A stretch of DNA of 64,000 nucleotides from Halorubrum salinum (GCF_024494575.1 NZ_JANHDO010000004.1:1-64000), one strand, 5' to 3'. Positions 53,950 to 63,811 are shown, counted from the first letter of the stretch. Made by a program: numbers and translations. Notes: generated from the letters alone by a model not told the origin.

Positions 53950-54090
53950 ATGTTCGGAGTGCCGACAGGCGAGTTTCTGTGGGGTGCCGCGTTCGCGGTG
54001 CTCGGGGTCGGATCGTGGGGGCTCGGGCTGGCGATCGCGTATCTACTGTACCGCCGGTGGCGCGGAGACGGCCCACGTAGCGACGACTGA
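53950..54090 (+). CDS. 46-residue membrane protein in oxidase cluster
   Basis: 46 residues with one hydrophobic helix (FLWGAAFAVLGVGSWGLGLAIAYLLY) and a basic tail. A longer reading from 53833 is possible but has an implausible N-terminus. Small one-helix subunits are common in terminal oxidases; this may be one, without proof. Confidence 0.55.
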   Translation: MFGVPTGEFLWGAAFAVLGVGSWGLGLAIAYLLYRRWRGDGPRSDD

Positions 54091-54182
54091 GGAACGGACC
54101 GATACTGCGAATCGATGAAGAATTAATGTCACGCAGACAGCACTCTGACGCCCGACAGACGCATCGAACGACGGTGTGACGG

Positions 54183-54932
54183 TCAGTACGCGGCGTCCCA
54201 CCGAGACGGCTTGCGGCGGTTCCCGCAGCCCGCACACTCCATTCGGTCCATGGTGTCGATGGCGATGTTGGTCCCCTCGCAGTTGCCACAGAAGTAGCCG
54301 TATCGTTGGTCCCTGTCGGGGTCGGCGTACGCGACGTAAAACGGTGCGAGCGATCCCCGCTCGCTCTCGTCGAAGGCGACGTAGATGCGCTCGCCGTCGT
54401 CGGTCTCGACGACGCCGTCGGAGATGCCGGTCAGCCGGCTGAGCTGTTTCCTGTACCCTCGCTCGTCGAACGTCTCTTGCCCGATCTCGACCGCGCGCTC
54501 GTCCACCAGTTCGTACCCTTCAGACTCGTAAAACACCGTTCCGGCCTCGTTGGTCGCGAGGACGCGAGCCTCGATGCGGTCGACGTCGGCGTCTTTCAGC
54601 TCCGATTCCACGAGCGCCAACAGCGCGGAGCCGATCCCCGACCCGCGGTGGTCCGGGTGGACGTGAAGCCAGTCGATCTCGCCGACGCGTTCACGGCGGC
54701 CGATCACGTAGCTCTCGGCGAACCCGACGACCTCGTCGTCGACGACGGCGACGGGACACACCGTCTCGTCGTCGTCGATGTCGTCGTCGAGGTCGGCCGG
54801 GTCGTACCACTCGTCCACCGCCTCTTCGAGGAGGGCTCGGTCGACTGCATGTTCGTAAGAAGCGAAGAGCGACTCGCGGGCGACTCGTCGGATCGCGTCG
54901 ATGTCGTCGGTCGTGGCGGCTCGCAGTTCCAT
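54183..54932 (-). CDS. GNAT acetyltransferase with C-terminal zinc ribbon
   Basis: 249 residues from ATG at 54932. GNAT acetyl-CoA motif VHPDHRGSGIGSALL at about 98-112 and a C-terminal zinc ribbon (YFCGNCEGT ... CAGCGNRRKPSRW). Substrate unknown. The extension to 54980 adds a few residues without conservation. Confidence 0.8.
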   Translation of the reverse strand: MELRAATTDDIDAIRRVARESLFASYEHAVDRALLEEAVDEWYDPADLDDDIDDDETVCPVAVVDDEVVGFAESYVIGRRERVGEIDWLHVHPDHRGSGIGSALLALVESELKDADVDRIEARVLATNEAGTVFYESEGYELVDERAVEIGQETFDERGYRKQLSRLTGISDGVVETDDGERIYVAFDESERGSLAPFYVAYADPDRDQRYGYFCGNCEGTNIAIDTMDRMECAGCGNRRKPSRWDAAY

Positions 54933-55028
54933 ACCGCGATGTTCGACCGCGACTACAAAAAACACGCCCGAACGTGTCAAATCTCTCGGTCGAAGCGCCG
55001 GGAGCTCGACGGCGCGAGCGCGCGCCGA

Positions 55029-55304
55029 TTACGAGATGGAGTACGTCGCGGCGGCCATAAGCAGCATGGTGAGCGCGAGCGCGAGCGCCATCACGTAGGT
55101 CAGAGAGCGGTTCTCCCAGCGGAGGTGCTGGAAGTACGCGACGATGAGCAGCGTCTTGACGGTCGCGATCACCAGCGTTCCGCCGAGCGCTTGCGCGTAC
55201 GTGAACGCGAGGAAGTCGGCTTCGAAGAGAACGAAGTTGAGCGCGGCCGCGATCAGGAGCGCGACGTATATCGCCGAGTACAGTTTGAGCGAATCGGACG
55301 ACAT
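55029..55304 (-). CDS. Cytochrome c oxidase subunit IV-like protein
   Basis: 91 residues with three TM helices and the TLVIATVKTLLIVAYFQHLRWE segment characteristic of prokaryotic subunit IV (CyoD/CoxD type). Position next to the other oxidase genes supports it. Confidence 0.8.
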   Translation of the reverse strand: MSSDSLKLYSAIYVALLIAAALNFVLFEADFLAFTYAQALGGTLVIATVKTLLIVAYFQHLRWENRSLTYVMALALALTMLLMAAATYSIS

Positions 55305-55469
55305 TGCTTGCTATCCCCTTCGTTCGTGTGCTTAAAGAATTAACCATCCGGGACCCGGCTCGCGGGCGTTCACCGACACCGAACCGTCAGCCGTCCGACG
55401 GTCCCCGAAACGCATATTGGCGCGACGCACAGACCACACGTCGGTCGCAGACGACGACCGGACCACACC

Positions 55470-55988
55470 GTGGACGCGCTCGAACCGACGGACGATCTGC
55501 TCGAATCGCTGTACGTCGTCAACAAGACCGCAAAGCGGCTCGCCGACGAGGCGACCGACGCGTACGACCGCGGCGACGTCACCGAGAGCAACGTCCGTTC
55601 CGCGCGCAAAGACGCCTTATACCGAACGAAGACGGCCGTCATCGCTCGCGTGGTCGCACACGACTCCTCTCACGTCACCGGGGAGTACCACTCCATTCAC
55701 GGCGACGTCTGGCTCTTCTTGCGGATCGGCGACTGGCGGTTCCACCAGCCGCCACACGCCATCGGGTCCGACCTCGCGGACGAGATCGAGACGGCGAACG
55801 ACCGATCGGAGCCGATCGACGCTCCGTACGTCCGCGATTCGTCGATCGCTCGGTCCGACCGGACGCTTGAGGAAGCTCTCTCACGGTTGGCAGAGGCGGG
55901 TGTCAACGCCAACGACCACCTCGCGCGCCCGACCGTCACGAGCGAGCACGACCGGATCGTCGACGTCCGGTGGTCGCACCTTCCCTGA
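55470..55988 (+). CDS. YkyB-like haloarchaeal protein
   Basis: 172 residues from a GTG. VNKTAKRLADEATDAYDRGD, an ALYRTKTAVIARVV helix and WLFLRIGDWRFHQPP recall the YkyB family of Firmicutes, whose function is unknown. No membrane segment or signal. Moderate confidence in the family label. Confidence 0.6.
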   Translation: MDALEPTDDLLESLYVVNKTAKRLADEATDAYDRGDVTESNVRSARKDALYRTKTAVIARVVAHDSSHVTGEYHSIHGDVWLFLRIGDWRFHQPPHAIGSDLADEIETANDRSEPIDAPYVRDSSIARSDRTLEEALSRLAEAGVNANDHLARPTVTSEHDRIVDVRWSHLP

Positions 55989-56036
55989 CCCCGCCGTCCG
56001 CGCGCCGAGAGGCGTCGTTGCCGACCCGCCGTCGGC

Positions 56037-56564
56037 TCATCCCTCGACGACGTCGATACCGCCGAGCATCCCGCTCGTCTGGTGAGGAAGGCAGTAGTAC
56101 AGTTGGATTCCGGCGCTGTCGAACGTCTGCTCGAAGGTCGTCCCCTCCTCCGTGACCGCGCTGCCGCTGTTGAACTCGGACGCGGAGTCCTCCGCGGACT
56201 GGACGTTGTGTGCGCCGCCCTGTCCGGTCCACTCCCAGACGACGGTCGTCCCCGCGTCGACGCGGATCGCTGGGGGATCGAACGCGAACCCGACGTCGCC
56301 CGCTCCGACGCGGACAGTCACTTCGTCTTCTCCGGTGTAATCGAGGATGGACCCGTCGTAGAGCCGTGCGTCGGAGAGGTACTCGTCGAGGGCGCTCGGA
56401 ACGTCGTCGAGCGCCTCGGCCTCCGAGCCCCCGCCGGAGTCGTCTCCGCCGCCGTTCCCGCCGCTGCCGCCGTCGCCTCCACCCGAGCACCCGGCGAGCG
56501 TGCCGAGCGCGAGTGCGGCTCCGGTTCCGGCGACGTACCGTCGTCTAGATAGTCTCTCGGACAT
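56037..56564 (-). CDS. Halocyanin (blue copper protein)
   Basis: 175 residues. Tat motif SRRRYVAG, lipobox TLAGC with Cys26, a G/S-rich linker, and a plastocyanin-like domain with copper ligands His in GGAHNV, Cys in YYC, His in PHQ and Met in GML. It is a peripheral, lipid-anchored electron carrier, likely donor to the oxidase encoded upstream. Confidence 0.9.
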   Translation of the reverse strand: MSERLSRRRYVAGTGAALALGTLAGCSGGGDGGSGGNGGGDDSGGGSEAEALDDVPSALDEYLSDARLYDGSILDYTGEDEVTVRVGAGDVGFAFDPPAIRVDAGTTVVWEWTGQGGAHNVQSAEDSASEFNSGSAVTEEGTTFEQTFDSAGIQLYYCLPHQTSGMLGGIDVVEG

Positions 56565-56678
56565 CGGTTATCTGTACGGGGCGGACCCATACAAACCCCT
56601 TGACTGTCGCCCGAATTCGGGAGCGCGCCGTCGCGTTACAACGGCGCGTTTATTCACCGTCGGCGCGCTCGTTCGCCC

Positions 56679-57278
56679 ATGCGGGAAGACGAACTGGCGA
56701 CGCGGGTCGTCGATCACTACGCGGCCGTCCACGACGACCCCGTGGTCCGGGTCGAAGAGCCGTACGACGCGGACGGTCGTCGCGGGGTCGTCGACGTGTA
56801 CGTTCGTCTCCGCGCGCCGGAGCGCGTCGACCACGTCCTCGAGCTCAAAAGCGACGCGGCGGTGAGACGCGCGACCGGCGCGAACGAAGTTCTCAGACAG
56901 TACCGGCGGATGGAGCGGTACTTCCACGCGGACGACGCGCACGCGATCAGCCCGAAGCTTCGCCGAACCGGGCCGGGTGCGCGCTTTCTTTTATGTTTCG
57001 CGCCCACGCCGACCTGCGTGTATCACGTCGCCACGCACCGGACGCTGTACGCGTCGGTCGAGGCCACCGACCGCGTCGGCGACGTCCCCGCGGTTCGGAC
57101 CGTCGCGTTCCTCACGGGGCTCGACGGGGACCCGACGGACCTCGGATTCGTCTCGATAAACGCCGACGCGCCGTTCGGGTCCGACGCGTTCTTCGAGGCC
57201 GTCCCTCCCGGCTCGCGGCTCGCAGACAGTCTGGACCGCGTCGACGACGAGGTGGTCGCTCGCGGCGGTCCGGACTGA
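56679..57278 (+). CDS. PD-(D/E)XK-like protein of unknown role
   Basis: 199 residues. GRRGVVDVYVRL (Asp39) and DHVLELKSDAAVRRATGANEVLRQYRRM (Glu55-x-Lys57) follow the D...ExK layout of the nuclease superfamily. The rest shows no further family motif. It may be a nuclease or an inactive relative. Stands alone before the dph6-like gene. Confidence 0.6.
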   Translation: MREDELATRVVDHYAAVHDDPVVRVEEPYDADGRRGVVDVYVRLRAPERVDHVLELKSDAAVRRATGANEVLRQYRRMERYFHADDAHAISPKLRRTGPGARFLLCFAPTPTCVYHVATHRTLYASVEATDRVGDVPAVRTVAFLTGLDGDPTDLGFVSINADAPFGSDAFFEAVPPGSRLADSLDRVDDEVVARGGPD

Positions 57279-57347
57279 ACGGAGTTCGCCGTCTCGGCCT
57301 CGCCGGCCGACCGCTGTCGCTTTATGCCTCTCCCTCCGTGTTCGCCC

Positions 57348-58061
57348 ATGAGCGACTGGGTGAGCCTCTTTTCGGGCGGCAAAGACTCCTCGTGGGCGCT
57401 GTACCGCGCGCTCCAGCAAGACCTCGACGTCTCCCGACTCCTCACGATCCATCCCGCGGGCGACTCGTACATGTATCACACGCCGGCGACCGAACTCGCG
57501 GGCCTCGCGGCCGAGAGCATCGGCATCGACCTCGTCGAGGTCGCGCCGGACGACTTCGGCGCGGACGACGTCGAGGACGCGAGCGCACAGGGTGACGCGG
57601 AGTTGGAACCGATGGAGGCGACGCTCCGGGAGCTTGCAGCTGACGGCGATCTCGACCTCGTCGGCGTCACCGCGGGCGCGGTCGAAAGCGAGTTCCAGAC
57701 GAGCCGGATTCAAGCGATGTGCGACCGGCTCGACATCGACCTGTTCGCGCCGCTGTGGCGAGAAGATCCCGTCGAACTCGCCGAGGCCATGTTCGACGCG
57801 GGGTTCGAGATCCGGATCGTGCAGGTCGCGGCGTACGGGCTCGACGAGTCGTGGCTCGGACGACGATACGACGCGGACGCGCTCGACGAGCTCCTCGACC
57901 TCCGCGCGGAGTACGGCGTTCATCCGCTCGGGGAGGGCGGCGAGTTCGAGACGTACGTCCTTGACGGGCCGCACATGGACCGACGGATAGCGATGGACAC
58001 CGAGGCGGTCTGGGAGGGCGACCGGGGACACCTGTCGGTTCGGAACGCTCGACTGGTCTAG
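57348..58061 (+). CDS. dph6: Diphthine-ammonia ligase (Dph6)
   Basis: 237 residues from the ATG at 57348. PP-loop SLFSGGKDSSWALYRA at about 6-20 and the family-specific VTAGAVESEFQTSRIQAMCDRL and LAEAMFDAGFEIRIVQVAA motifs. It performs the last step in diphthamide formation on elongation factor 2. Single-domain form, as usual in archaea. Confidence 0.88.
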   Translation: MSDWVSLFSGGKDSSWALYRALQQDLDVSRLLTIHPAGDSYMYHTPATELAGLAAESIGIDLVEVAPDDFGADDVEDASAQGDAELEPMEATLRELAADGDLDLVGVTAGAVESEFQTSRIQAMCDRLDIDLFAPLWREDPVELAEAMFDAGFEIRIVQVAAYGLDESWLGRRYDADALDELLDLRAEYGVHPLGEGGEFETYVLDGPHMDRRIAMDTEAVWEGDRGHLSVRNARLV

Positions 58062-58140
58062 CTCCGCGTCTCAGTGAGACCGGCCGGTTCCGCGTGCGAC
58101 CGCCTCCGCCTTTAGGGCCGACTGTCCGCCTAGTCGCGCT

Positions 58141-59394
58141 TCAGGGCCAACTCCCCGCCTGGTCGTACGCGCTCACGATCCGTTCGATGGCGACGATGTA
58201 GGCCGCAGTCCGGAGGTTCGCGACGTCGTTCGACTCGTAGGCGTCGACGAGGTCGTCGAACGCCTCGACTATCACGCGTTCGAGCTCCTCGTTGACGCGC
58301 TCTTCCGTCCAACTGAACCGCTGGCGGTTCTGTACCCACTCGAAGTACGAGACGGTGACGCCGCCGGCGTTCGCGAGGATGTCCGGGATGACGTGGACCC
58401 CGCTGTCGGCGAGCACGTCGTCGGCATCGGGCGTGAGCGGGCCGTTGGCCGCCTCGACGATCAGATCGGCGTCGACCTCGCGAGCGAGGTCCGCATCGAT
58501 CGCGTTCTCCAGGGCCGCAGGGACCAGCACGTCGACGCCGAGCGTGAGTAACTCGTCGTTGGTGATCGCTTCGGTGTCGCCGTATCCGGTGACGGAGCCG
58601 GTGTCGGCCTTGTGCGCTTTCACGTCACGGGGATCGAACCCGTCCGGATCGTAGATGCCGCCGGAGGAATCGGAAACGGCGACGATCCGAGCGCCGAGGT
58701 CGGAGAGCAGCGCCGCGCCGATCGACCCCGCGTTCCCGTAGCCCTGCACGGCGACCGTCGCGCCGTCGAGGTCGCGGTCGAGCCAGTCAAACGCCTCGCG
58801 GGCAGACAGCGCGACCGACCGGCCGGTCGCCTCGACGCGCCCCTCGCTACCGCCGGAATCGAGCGCCTTCCCGGTGATGACTCCGGGCGCCGTGGTGTTC
58901 TCCAGCGTCTCGTAGGTGTCTTTTATCCAGTTCATCTCCCGCTGACCGGTGTTGACGTCCGGCGCGGGGATATCTCGGTCCTCGCCGATGAGCGGACGCA
59001 GCTCGGTCGCGAACGCACGCGTCAGTCGCTCCAGCTCGCTCTCTGAGTAGTCGGCCGGGTCGATCGCGATGCCGCCTTTTCCACCGCCGTACGGGACGCC
59101 GACGATGGCGCACTTGTACGCCATCCACCCGGACAGCGCCTTCACTTCGTCGCGAGTGACGTTCGGGTGATAGCGGATACCGCCCTTGTACGGCCCGCGG
59201 TCCCCGTTGAACTGCGAACGGTACGCGCGGACCGTCTCGAGGGATCCGTCGTCGAGTTCGAACGTCAGGTTCGTCTCCAACACCCGCTCGGGGTTTTTCA
59301 AGCGCTCGATGACGCCCGGTGACGCGTCGACCGATCCAGCGGCGTCGTCTACCTGCTCTTGTAAGCTCTCGAACGGATTCGCTTGGTCAGACAT
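58141..59394 (-). CDS. gdh: Glutamate dehydrogenase
   Basis: 417 residues from ATG at 59394. Catalytic region [12 protein letters not shown] (Lys70), [17 protein letters not shown] (Lys94, Lys106) and a Rossmann domain with [12 protein letters not shown]. Interconverts glutamate and 2-oxoglutarate plus ammonia with NAD(P). A ctaaatc TATA-like run lies about 28 bases upstream. The frame runs on to 59664 but the extra part is not conserved-like. Complements the GOGAT encoded at 34452-39122. Confidence 0.92.
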   Translation of the reverse strand: MSDQANPFESLQEQVDDAAGSVDASPGVIERLKNPERVLETNLTFELDDGSLETVRAYRSQFNGDRGPYKGGIRYHPNVTRDEVKALSGWMAYKCAIVGVPYGGGKGGIAIDPADYSESELERLTRAFATELRPLIGEDRDIPAPDVNTGQREMNWIKDTYETLENTTAPGVITGKALDSGGSEGRVEATGRSVALSAREAFDWLDRDLDGATVAVQGYGNAGSIGAALLSDLGARIVAVSDSSGGIYDPDGFDPRDVKAHKADTGSVTGYGDTEAITNDELLTLGVDVLVPAALENAIDADLAREVDADLIVEAANGPLTPDADDVLADSGVHVIPDILANAGGVTVSYFEWVQNRQRFSWTEERVNEELERVIVEAFDDLVDAYESNDVANLRTAAYIVAIERIVSAYDQAGSWP

Positions 59395-59512
59395 ACGTCC
59401 ACGTCTCCCGGCGGTGGATTTAGTTGTGACGAACGGTCCGGAAATTGTGACCGTCGTATGCAAAGTGAAGTGAACAAACGTCAAGATGCCAACGCGGCGT
59501 CCCTCCGCCGCG

Positions 59513-60094
59513 TCACTCCCCTTCCAGAAGTAGCCCGAGGTACGACGTCCTGATCTGGTCGGTGCCGTCGAGCCCCAGTTCGGAGAGCACGTCGACCGCC
59601 GCGTCGCGGGCCGACGCGACGGCAGGCTCGTCTTCGACTTCGCGTTCGACTTCGACGAACTCACCGAGACCGTCGACGTCGTCGAGCGTGACCGTGTATC
59701 CGTCGTATCGCCAGAACTCGCGGCGTTTCTCGACGGTCGCCGCCGGTTCGAAGCCGAGCCCCCCGAAGACCCCCGAAGCCGCCTCGCCGTCGTCGACGCC
59801 GGTCTCGTGTTCGATCCGCGTCTTCGATCCCTCGTCGACGAGCGGGCCCTTGTAGGTCAGCTTCGTCGTCTCGAAGCCGTCCTCATCACGGGTCGTGCGG
59901 GAGTCCGAGACCGACGCGATCGGCGTCTCGCGCCGCAGCCGGAGCGCTTCGTCGGTCTCGGCGAAATCGCGGTGGGGAGCGTCGTAGTACACGTCTCGCT
60001 GGCGGCGAGCGCCGACCCGCTCGGCGTCGACCCGGCGCAGTCGTTCCCGGACGGCCTCGACGTCTGCCGGTACCTTGATCTCGACCTCGTACAT
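59513..60094 (-). CDS. CYTH-domain protein (class IV adenylate cyclase / triphosphatase-like)
   Basis: 193 residues. N-terminal EVEIK motif, [21 protein letters not shown] and LTYKGP, EFVEVE form the triphosphate-tunnel fold. Archaeal members may act on inorganic triphosphate or thiamine triphosphate; cyclic-AMP formation is not established. Confidence 0.8.
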   Translation of the reverse strand: MYEVEIKVPADVEAVRERLRRVDAERVGARRQRDVYYDAPHRDFAETDEALRLRRETPIASVSDSRTTRDEDGFETTKLTYKGPLVDEGSKTRIEHETGVDDGEAASGVFGGLGFEPAATVEKRREFWRYDGYTVTLDDVDGLGEFVEVEREVEDEPAVASARDAAVDVLSELGLDGTDQIRTSYLGLLLEGE

Positions 60095-60221
60095 GCCCGT
60101 GGCTCCGGCGGCGGCGGTGTTAAGCGCCGCGGGAGCGGGCTCGGCGGAGAGACGGAGGCAGACGCCGGCGTCGCCGGGGCGAACCGTGCGCCTTAAGGGT
60201 GTAACCGGTGACCTTGCGGGT

Positions 60222-61145
60222 ATGAGCGATCAGGAGCAAGCGGACGCGGCCGAGGACGGAGACGAGGCCGAGACCGAGAGCGCCGGACTGAACGACGGCG
60301 ACTTCGTGCGGGTCGCGTACACGATCCGAACCGCGGACGACGACCGCGTCATCGACACGACCGACGAGGAGGTCGCCGAGGACGCGGAGATCGACACGGA
60401 CGAACACGAGTTCGAACCGCGCGTCATCGCGCTCGGTGCGGGCCACGTGTTCCCGTCCGTCGAGGAGACGTTCATCGGCTCGGAGGTCGGCGACGAAGGG
60501 ACCGTGGACGTCCCCGCTGAGGACGCCTTCGGCGCGTACGACCCCGACGAGGTCGAGACCGTCAAGGCCGACAAGATCCCCGAGGACAGCCGCTACCCCG
60601 GCGCACAGGTCCAGATCGACAACCGGCAGGGCTACCTCGAAACGATCATCGGCGGGCGAGCCCGCGTCGACTTCAACCACCCGCTCGCGGGCGAGGACCT
60701 GGAGTACGAGTACGAGATCCTCGAAGCGATCGACGACCGCGAGCAGCAGGCCGCCGGCATGCTCGGTATGTACCTCCAGGACGCGCCCGAGGTCCGTATC
60801 GAGACGGTCACGGAGGAAGAAGAGACCGTCACCGAAGACGACGACGGCGAGGAGGCCGTCGAGACCGAGGAGGTCGAGAAAGACGTCCTCTACGTGACGG
60901 CGACGCAGGCGATGCAGATGAACCAGCAGTGGATGTTCCAGAAACAGCAGATCGCACAGGACCTGATGAGCCGGCTCGACCTCGACCGCGTCGTCGTCGA
61001 GGAGGTCATCGAGGGCGGCGGCATGGGCGGGCTCGGCGGCATGATGGGCGGCATGGGCGGAGCCGGCGCGGGCGACATCGAAGAGGCGCTCGAAGACGTC
61101 GACGTCGACGCCGACGAGATCGTCGACGAGATCGACGACGCGTAG
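60222..61145 (+). CDS. FKBP-type peptidyl-prolyl isomerase, SlyD-like, with Gly/Met-rich tail
   Basis: 307 residues from ATG at 60222. FKBP/SlyD core: DFVRVAYTIRTADD, PRVIALGAGHVFPSVEETFIGSEVGDEG, and an insert-in-flap domain with VDFNHPLAGEDLEYEYEI. C-terminal part is acidic, followed by a helical module and GGGMGGLGGMMGGMGG near 268-284 and an acidic end. The Gly/Met tail is a haloarchaeal feature of unknown role. Folding catalyst/chaperone in the cytoplasm. Confidence 0.88.
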   Translation: MSDQEQADAAEDGDEAETESAGLNDGDFVRVAYTIRTADDDRVIDTTDEEVAEDAEIDTDEHEFEPRVIALGAGHVFPSVEETFIGSEVGDEGTVDVPAEDAFGAYDPDEVETVKADKIPEDSRYPGAQVQIDNRQGYLETIIGGRARVDFNHPLAGEDLEYEYEILEAIDDREQQAAGMLGMYLQDAPEVRIETVTEEEETVTEDDDGEEAVETEEVEKDVLYVTATQAMQMNQQWMFQKQQIAQDLMSRLDLDRVVVEEVIEGGGMGGLGGMMGGMGGAGAGDIEEALEDVDVDADEIVDEIDDA

Positions 61146-61207
61146 ACTGCGTCTCGCTGCGGCTCAGTATCGGACCCGTTTGAACGCCGACCGTCTCACT
61201 GCGTACC

Positions 61208-61468
61208 ATGGAACTCGAACGCGCCCGCGAAGACGTCCTCGTTGCGGCGAGCGCCGGGGCGACAACCGTCGCGCTCGCGCTGCTTTCGGGCGTCGCCGGC
61301 GTCGTCGACGTCGGAACGCTCCCGACGCTCGCACCGCTCGCCGTCTACGCGGCGTACCTCTTCTCGCGGAAGGGAGGTCCGTACGGCTCGGCCGATCGCC
61401 CGCGAAACTGGGCGATAGCGGCGATCGCGGTCGGAGTCGCAGTTCTCGTCTTCGGCGCGGTCGCGTGA
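61208..61468 (+). CDS. Small three-helix membrane protein
   Basis: 86 residues: hydrophobic helices at about 12-32, 38-52 and 66-85 and a short basic loop (SRKGGPYGSADRPRN). No family recognised; 62 bases after the FKBP gene. Confidence 0.6.
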   Translation: MELERAREDVLVAASAGATTVALALLSGVAGVVDVGTLPTLAPLAVYAAYLFSRKGGPYGSADRPRNWAIAAIAVGVAVLVFGAVA

Positions 61469-61513
61469 GAGCGGCCTCGCAGGCGGAGGCGATATGGGCC
61501 CTGCGCCGTCGGC

Positions 61514-62215
61514 TCAGGCGATGTCCCGGCTCGTGTCCACCGTGACCGTGTCCGTGAGCTTCAGCTTCAGCGGCTCTTCGAGCGCCGCGCCGCCGCGGAA
61601 CTTCGGTACGACGAGACGGTTCGCGATCTCCGTCCCCGTCACCGTGGTCCGGAGGTCGAAGACGACGTCGGCCACCTGCGTCGTCACGGTTCGGTTGGGG
61701 CCGTCCGTCTCCCCTTTCAGCGCGTGCAACACGGCTATCCCGCCCGCGTCGACGACGCGTCGGCGTACCCCGTTGAGGAACGCGCGATAGCCGTCTCGGT
61801 CGCCGGCCTCGAACGGACCGACGGAGTCGACGACGAGCGTTCCTCGCTCCGGGAGGTCGTCTGCGACGGAGAGCGCGTCGTCGATCGGCTCCGCCTCGAC
61901 GCTGCTGACGACGACCCCGTCGCCGTCCGCGGTTCCGCCGCTGTCGCGCTTCAGTCCGTCCTCGACGGCCTCCGGCGAGCGAACGGTCGTGAGGTACCGG
62001 CACTCCCGAACGCGCGCGAGGCGGTCGACGATCAGCTCCGACTGGCTCGCCGGGCTCGCCGTCAGGACCACGACACTACCGCTCGGGAGCCCCCCGCCGA
62101 ACTCCCTGTCCAGCACCGAGATCCCGGTCGGAAGCGTCTCCATACGATCGCTGCCCGCTCCGAGGGTTTGGCTCTGTCGGTGACCCGCAGTCTCAGGCCC
62201 CGTGCCGGTGCTCAC
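61514..62215 (-). CDS. RAD55/KaiC-like ATPase-fold protein with degenerate Walker A
   Basis: 233 residues from GTG at 62215. LPTGISVLDREFGGGLPSGSVVVL is the typical KaiC/RAD55 lead-in, but the P-loop position reads ASPASQSE (53-60) in place of GxxxxGK(S/T), so ATP binding is doubtful. Walker B-like TLVVDSVGPF is present. Coupled to the upstream MinD-like gene by a GTGA overlap. May be a regulatory or scaffold paralogue. Confidence 0.7.
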   Translation of the reverse strand: MSTGTGPETAGHRQSQTLGAGSDRMETLPTGISVLDREFGGGLPSGSVVVLTASPASQSELIVDRLARVRECRYLTTVRSPEAVEDGLKRDSGGTADGDGVVVSSVEAEPIDDALSVADDLPERGTLVVDSVGPFEAGDRDGYRAFLNGVRRRVVDAGGIAVLHALKGETDGPNRTVTTQVADVVFDLRTTVTGTEIANRLVVPKFRGGAALEEPLKLKLTDTVTVDTSRDIA

Positions 62216-62904
62216 GCGACGCGCCAGTCCGAGGCGACGTCACGCCGAACGAGCCGCCGCGCGAGGTCGTCGTACGCCGACCGCACCGTCGGGTCCGAGA
62301 GCGGCTCCGCGTCCGCCTCGGGAACGCGTCCGAGGACCGAACAGCCGAACAGGTCGCGGACGCCGTCGGGGACCGACCCGGTCCGCACCGCGACGACGCC
62401 GATCGGCGGGCAGTCGAGCCGCCGCGCGATCGCCACCGTCTTGACCGCGTCGCGGAGGGCGGGCCGACGCAGCGGCGTCACCAGCAGACACCGGTCGGCC
62501 GCGCGGAGCGGCGCGGCGACGTCGGGCGACGCGCCGGCCGGACAGTCGAGAAGCGTCGGACGCTCCGAGGACGTCGCACCGGCGAGCGACGCGAACACGG
62601 CGTCGGCGTCGACGTCGTCGGACGCCCGAGGCGGCGCGAGCACGAGCGGCAGCGAGCGGCTCGGGCGGACCGTTTCTCCTCCGCGAACCGCCTCCGGGAT
62701 CGTCGGGGGTGCGCCCGTCGACGCGGTGAGCGACGGCGTCGGAGCGGCCACTCCCGCCTCTGTCGCGAGCCCGTTCAGGTTCGGGAGATCCCAGTCGGCG
62801 TCGGCGGCGACGACGGACGCGCCGCGGCGGGACAGCGCGCTCGCGAGCCCGACGGTCGTGGTGGTCTTTCCGCTTCCGCCCTTTCCGCCGGCCACGGCTA
62901 TCAC
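62212..62904 (-). CDS. MinD/ParA-type ATPase
   Basis: 230 residues. Deviant Walker A GGKGGSGKTTTT at residues 6-16, switch I VVAADADWDLPNLNGL, and a later TLLDCPAG motif. No C-terminal membrane-targeting helix is visible. Positioning or partitioning ATPase of unknown cargo; forms an operon with the KaiC-like gene. Confidence 0.82.
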   Translation of the reverse strand: MIAVAGGKGGSGKTTTTVGLASALSRRGASVVAADADWDLPNLNGLATEAGVAAPTPSLTASTGAPPTIPEAVRGGETVRPSRSLPLVLAPPRASDDVDADAVFASLAGATSSERPTLLDCPAGASPDVAAPLRAADRCLLVTPLRRPALRDAVKTVAIARRLDCPPIGVVAVRTGSVPDGVRDLFGCSVLGRVPEADAEPLSDPTVRSAYDDLARRLVRRDVASDWRVA

Positions 62905-62969
62905 TGGCGGACGTGCGTCGGCATCCGATATAAGGAGGTGCGCGCGCGGTCGACCCCGGCCGGCGGCGA

Positions 62970-63362
62970 TCAGTCCTGACAGCAGCCGCCCGCCTCGCCG
63001 CCGAAGTCGACGGCCAGCGGGTCGGAGATGGCCTCGTTGACCGCTTCGAGCGTGTCGGTCAGTTCCTCCTGTGCGTCAAGGAACTCGCTCATGACGGGCA
63101 TCGAGTGGAGCTCGTCTTGCGCCTCCTGAACGCGCTGGAGGTCGCTGTTCGACGCCTGTCCGGTCTGTCGGGCGTGCATGAACTCCGAGCGGATCTGCTC
63201 GAACTCGTCGATCTTCGCTTGGACTGCCTCGTCGCGTTGTACCGCCGCTCGGGCCTCTTCGAAGCGCTCGTACTCGGGCGTCTGTGCGATCCGTTCGCCC
63301 AGTTCGCGACCGAGCTGCTCGACCGAGTCCCCTTCGTCGACAGCCGCCTGTTCGACGCTCAT
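62970..63362 (-). CDS. YlbF-family protein
   Basis: 130 residues, all helical: LGRELGERIAQTPEYERFEEARAAVQRDEAVQAKIDEFEQIRSEF matches the YlbF/YmcA fold. C-terminal GGCCQD carries two adjacent cysteines that could bind a metal or Fe-S cluster. In bacteria such proteins affect mRNA decay; in haloarchaea unknown. Confidence 0.78.
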   Translation of the reverse strand: MSVEQAAVDEGDSVEQLGRELGERIAQTPEYERFEEARAAVQRDEAVQAKIDEFEQIRSEFMHARQTGQASNSDLQRVQEAQDELHSMPVMSEFLDAQEELTDTLEAVNEAISDPLAVDFGGEAGGCCQD

Positions 63363-63494
63363 GTATGGCAGTTGGCGCGGAGCTAGTTCAACCTGCCGGC
63401 GTCGGGAGTCGTCGAGCGACGCCGGTGGCCAGACACCCCGGCCAGAACTGCCGCCCTTCGCGGGTTCAAGTGCCCGGAGGTGTTGTCACCGCCA

Positions 63495-63695
63495 ATGGTA
63501 GATCCGACTTCGGACCTCGGGGAGGACGTCGACGAGGAGTCCGCGCCGCGGTGCGTCTCGTGTGGGGGACCGGCGCTCGGCGTCGGCCGGCGAACCGTGA
63601 CGTGGGTCGACGGCGTCGACGTGACGCACAGACACTTCTGTTCGCAATCGTGTCGCGACGACTGGACGGACGAGCGACCGTCTGCTGTGAGCTGA
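63495..63695 (+). CDS. Small zinc-finger protein
   Basis: 66 residues from ATG 63495. CVSCGGPAL and HRHFCSQSCRDDW give a four-cysteine plus His zinc site (DUF7576-like pattern, from memory). Unknown function. Confidence 0.65.
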   Translation: MVDPTSDLGEDVDEESAPRCVSCGGPALGVGRRTVTWVDGVDVTHRHFCSQSCRDDWTDERPSAVS

Positions 63696-63811
63696 TCGGC
63701 TCGGTCCGCCTTACTGGGTGGCGTCACGCGGCGGCGCGAACCCGATCGCCGTCAGCCGCGGCGTCGGAGCGCCGCGGGAGGATTTTTCACGACGGGGGTG
63801 GTAGTACCGAT

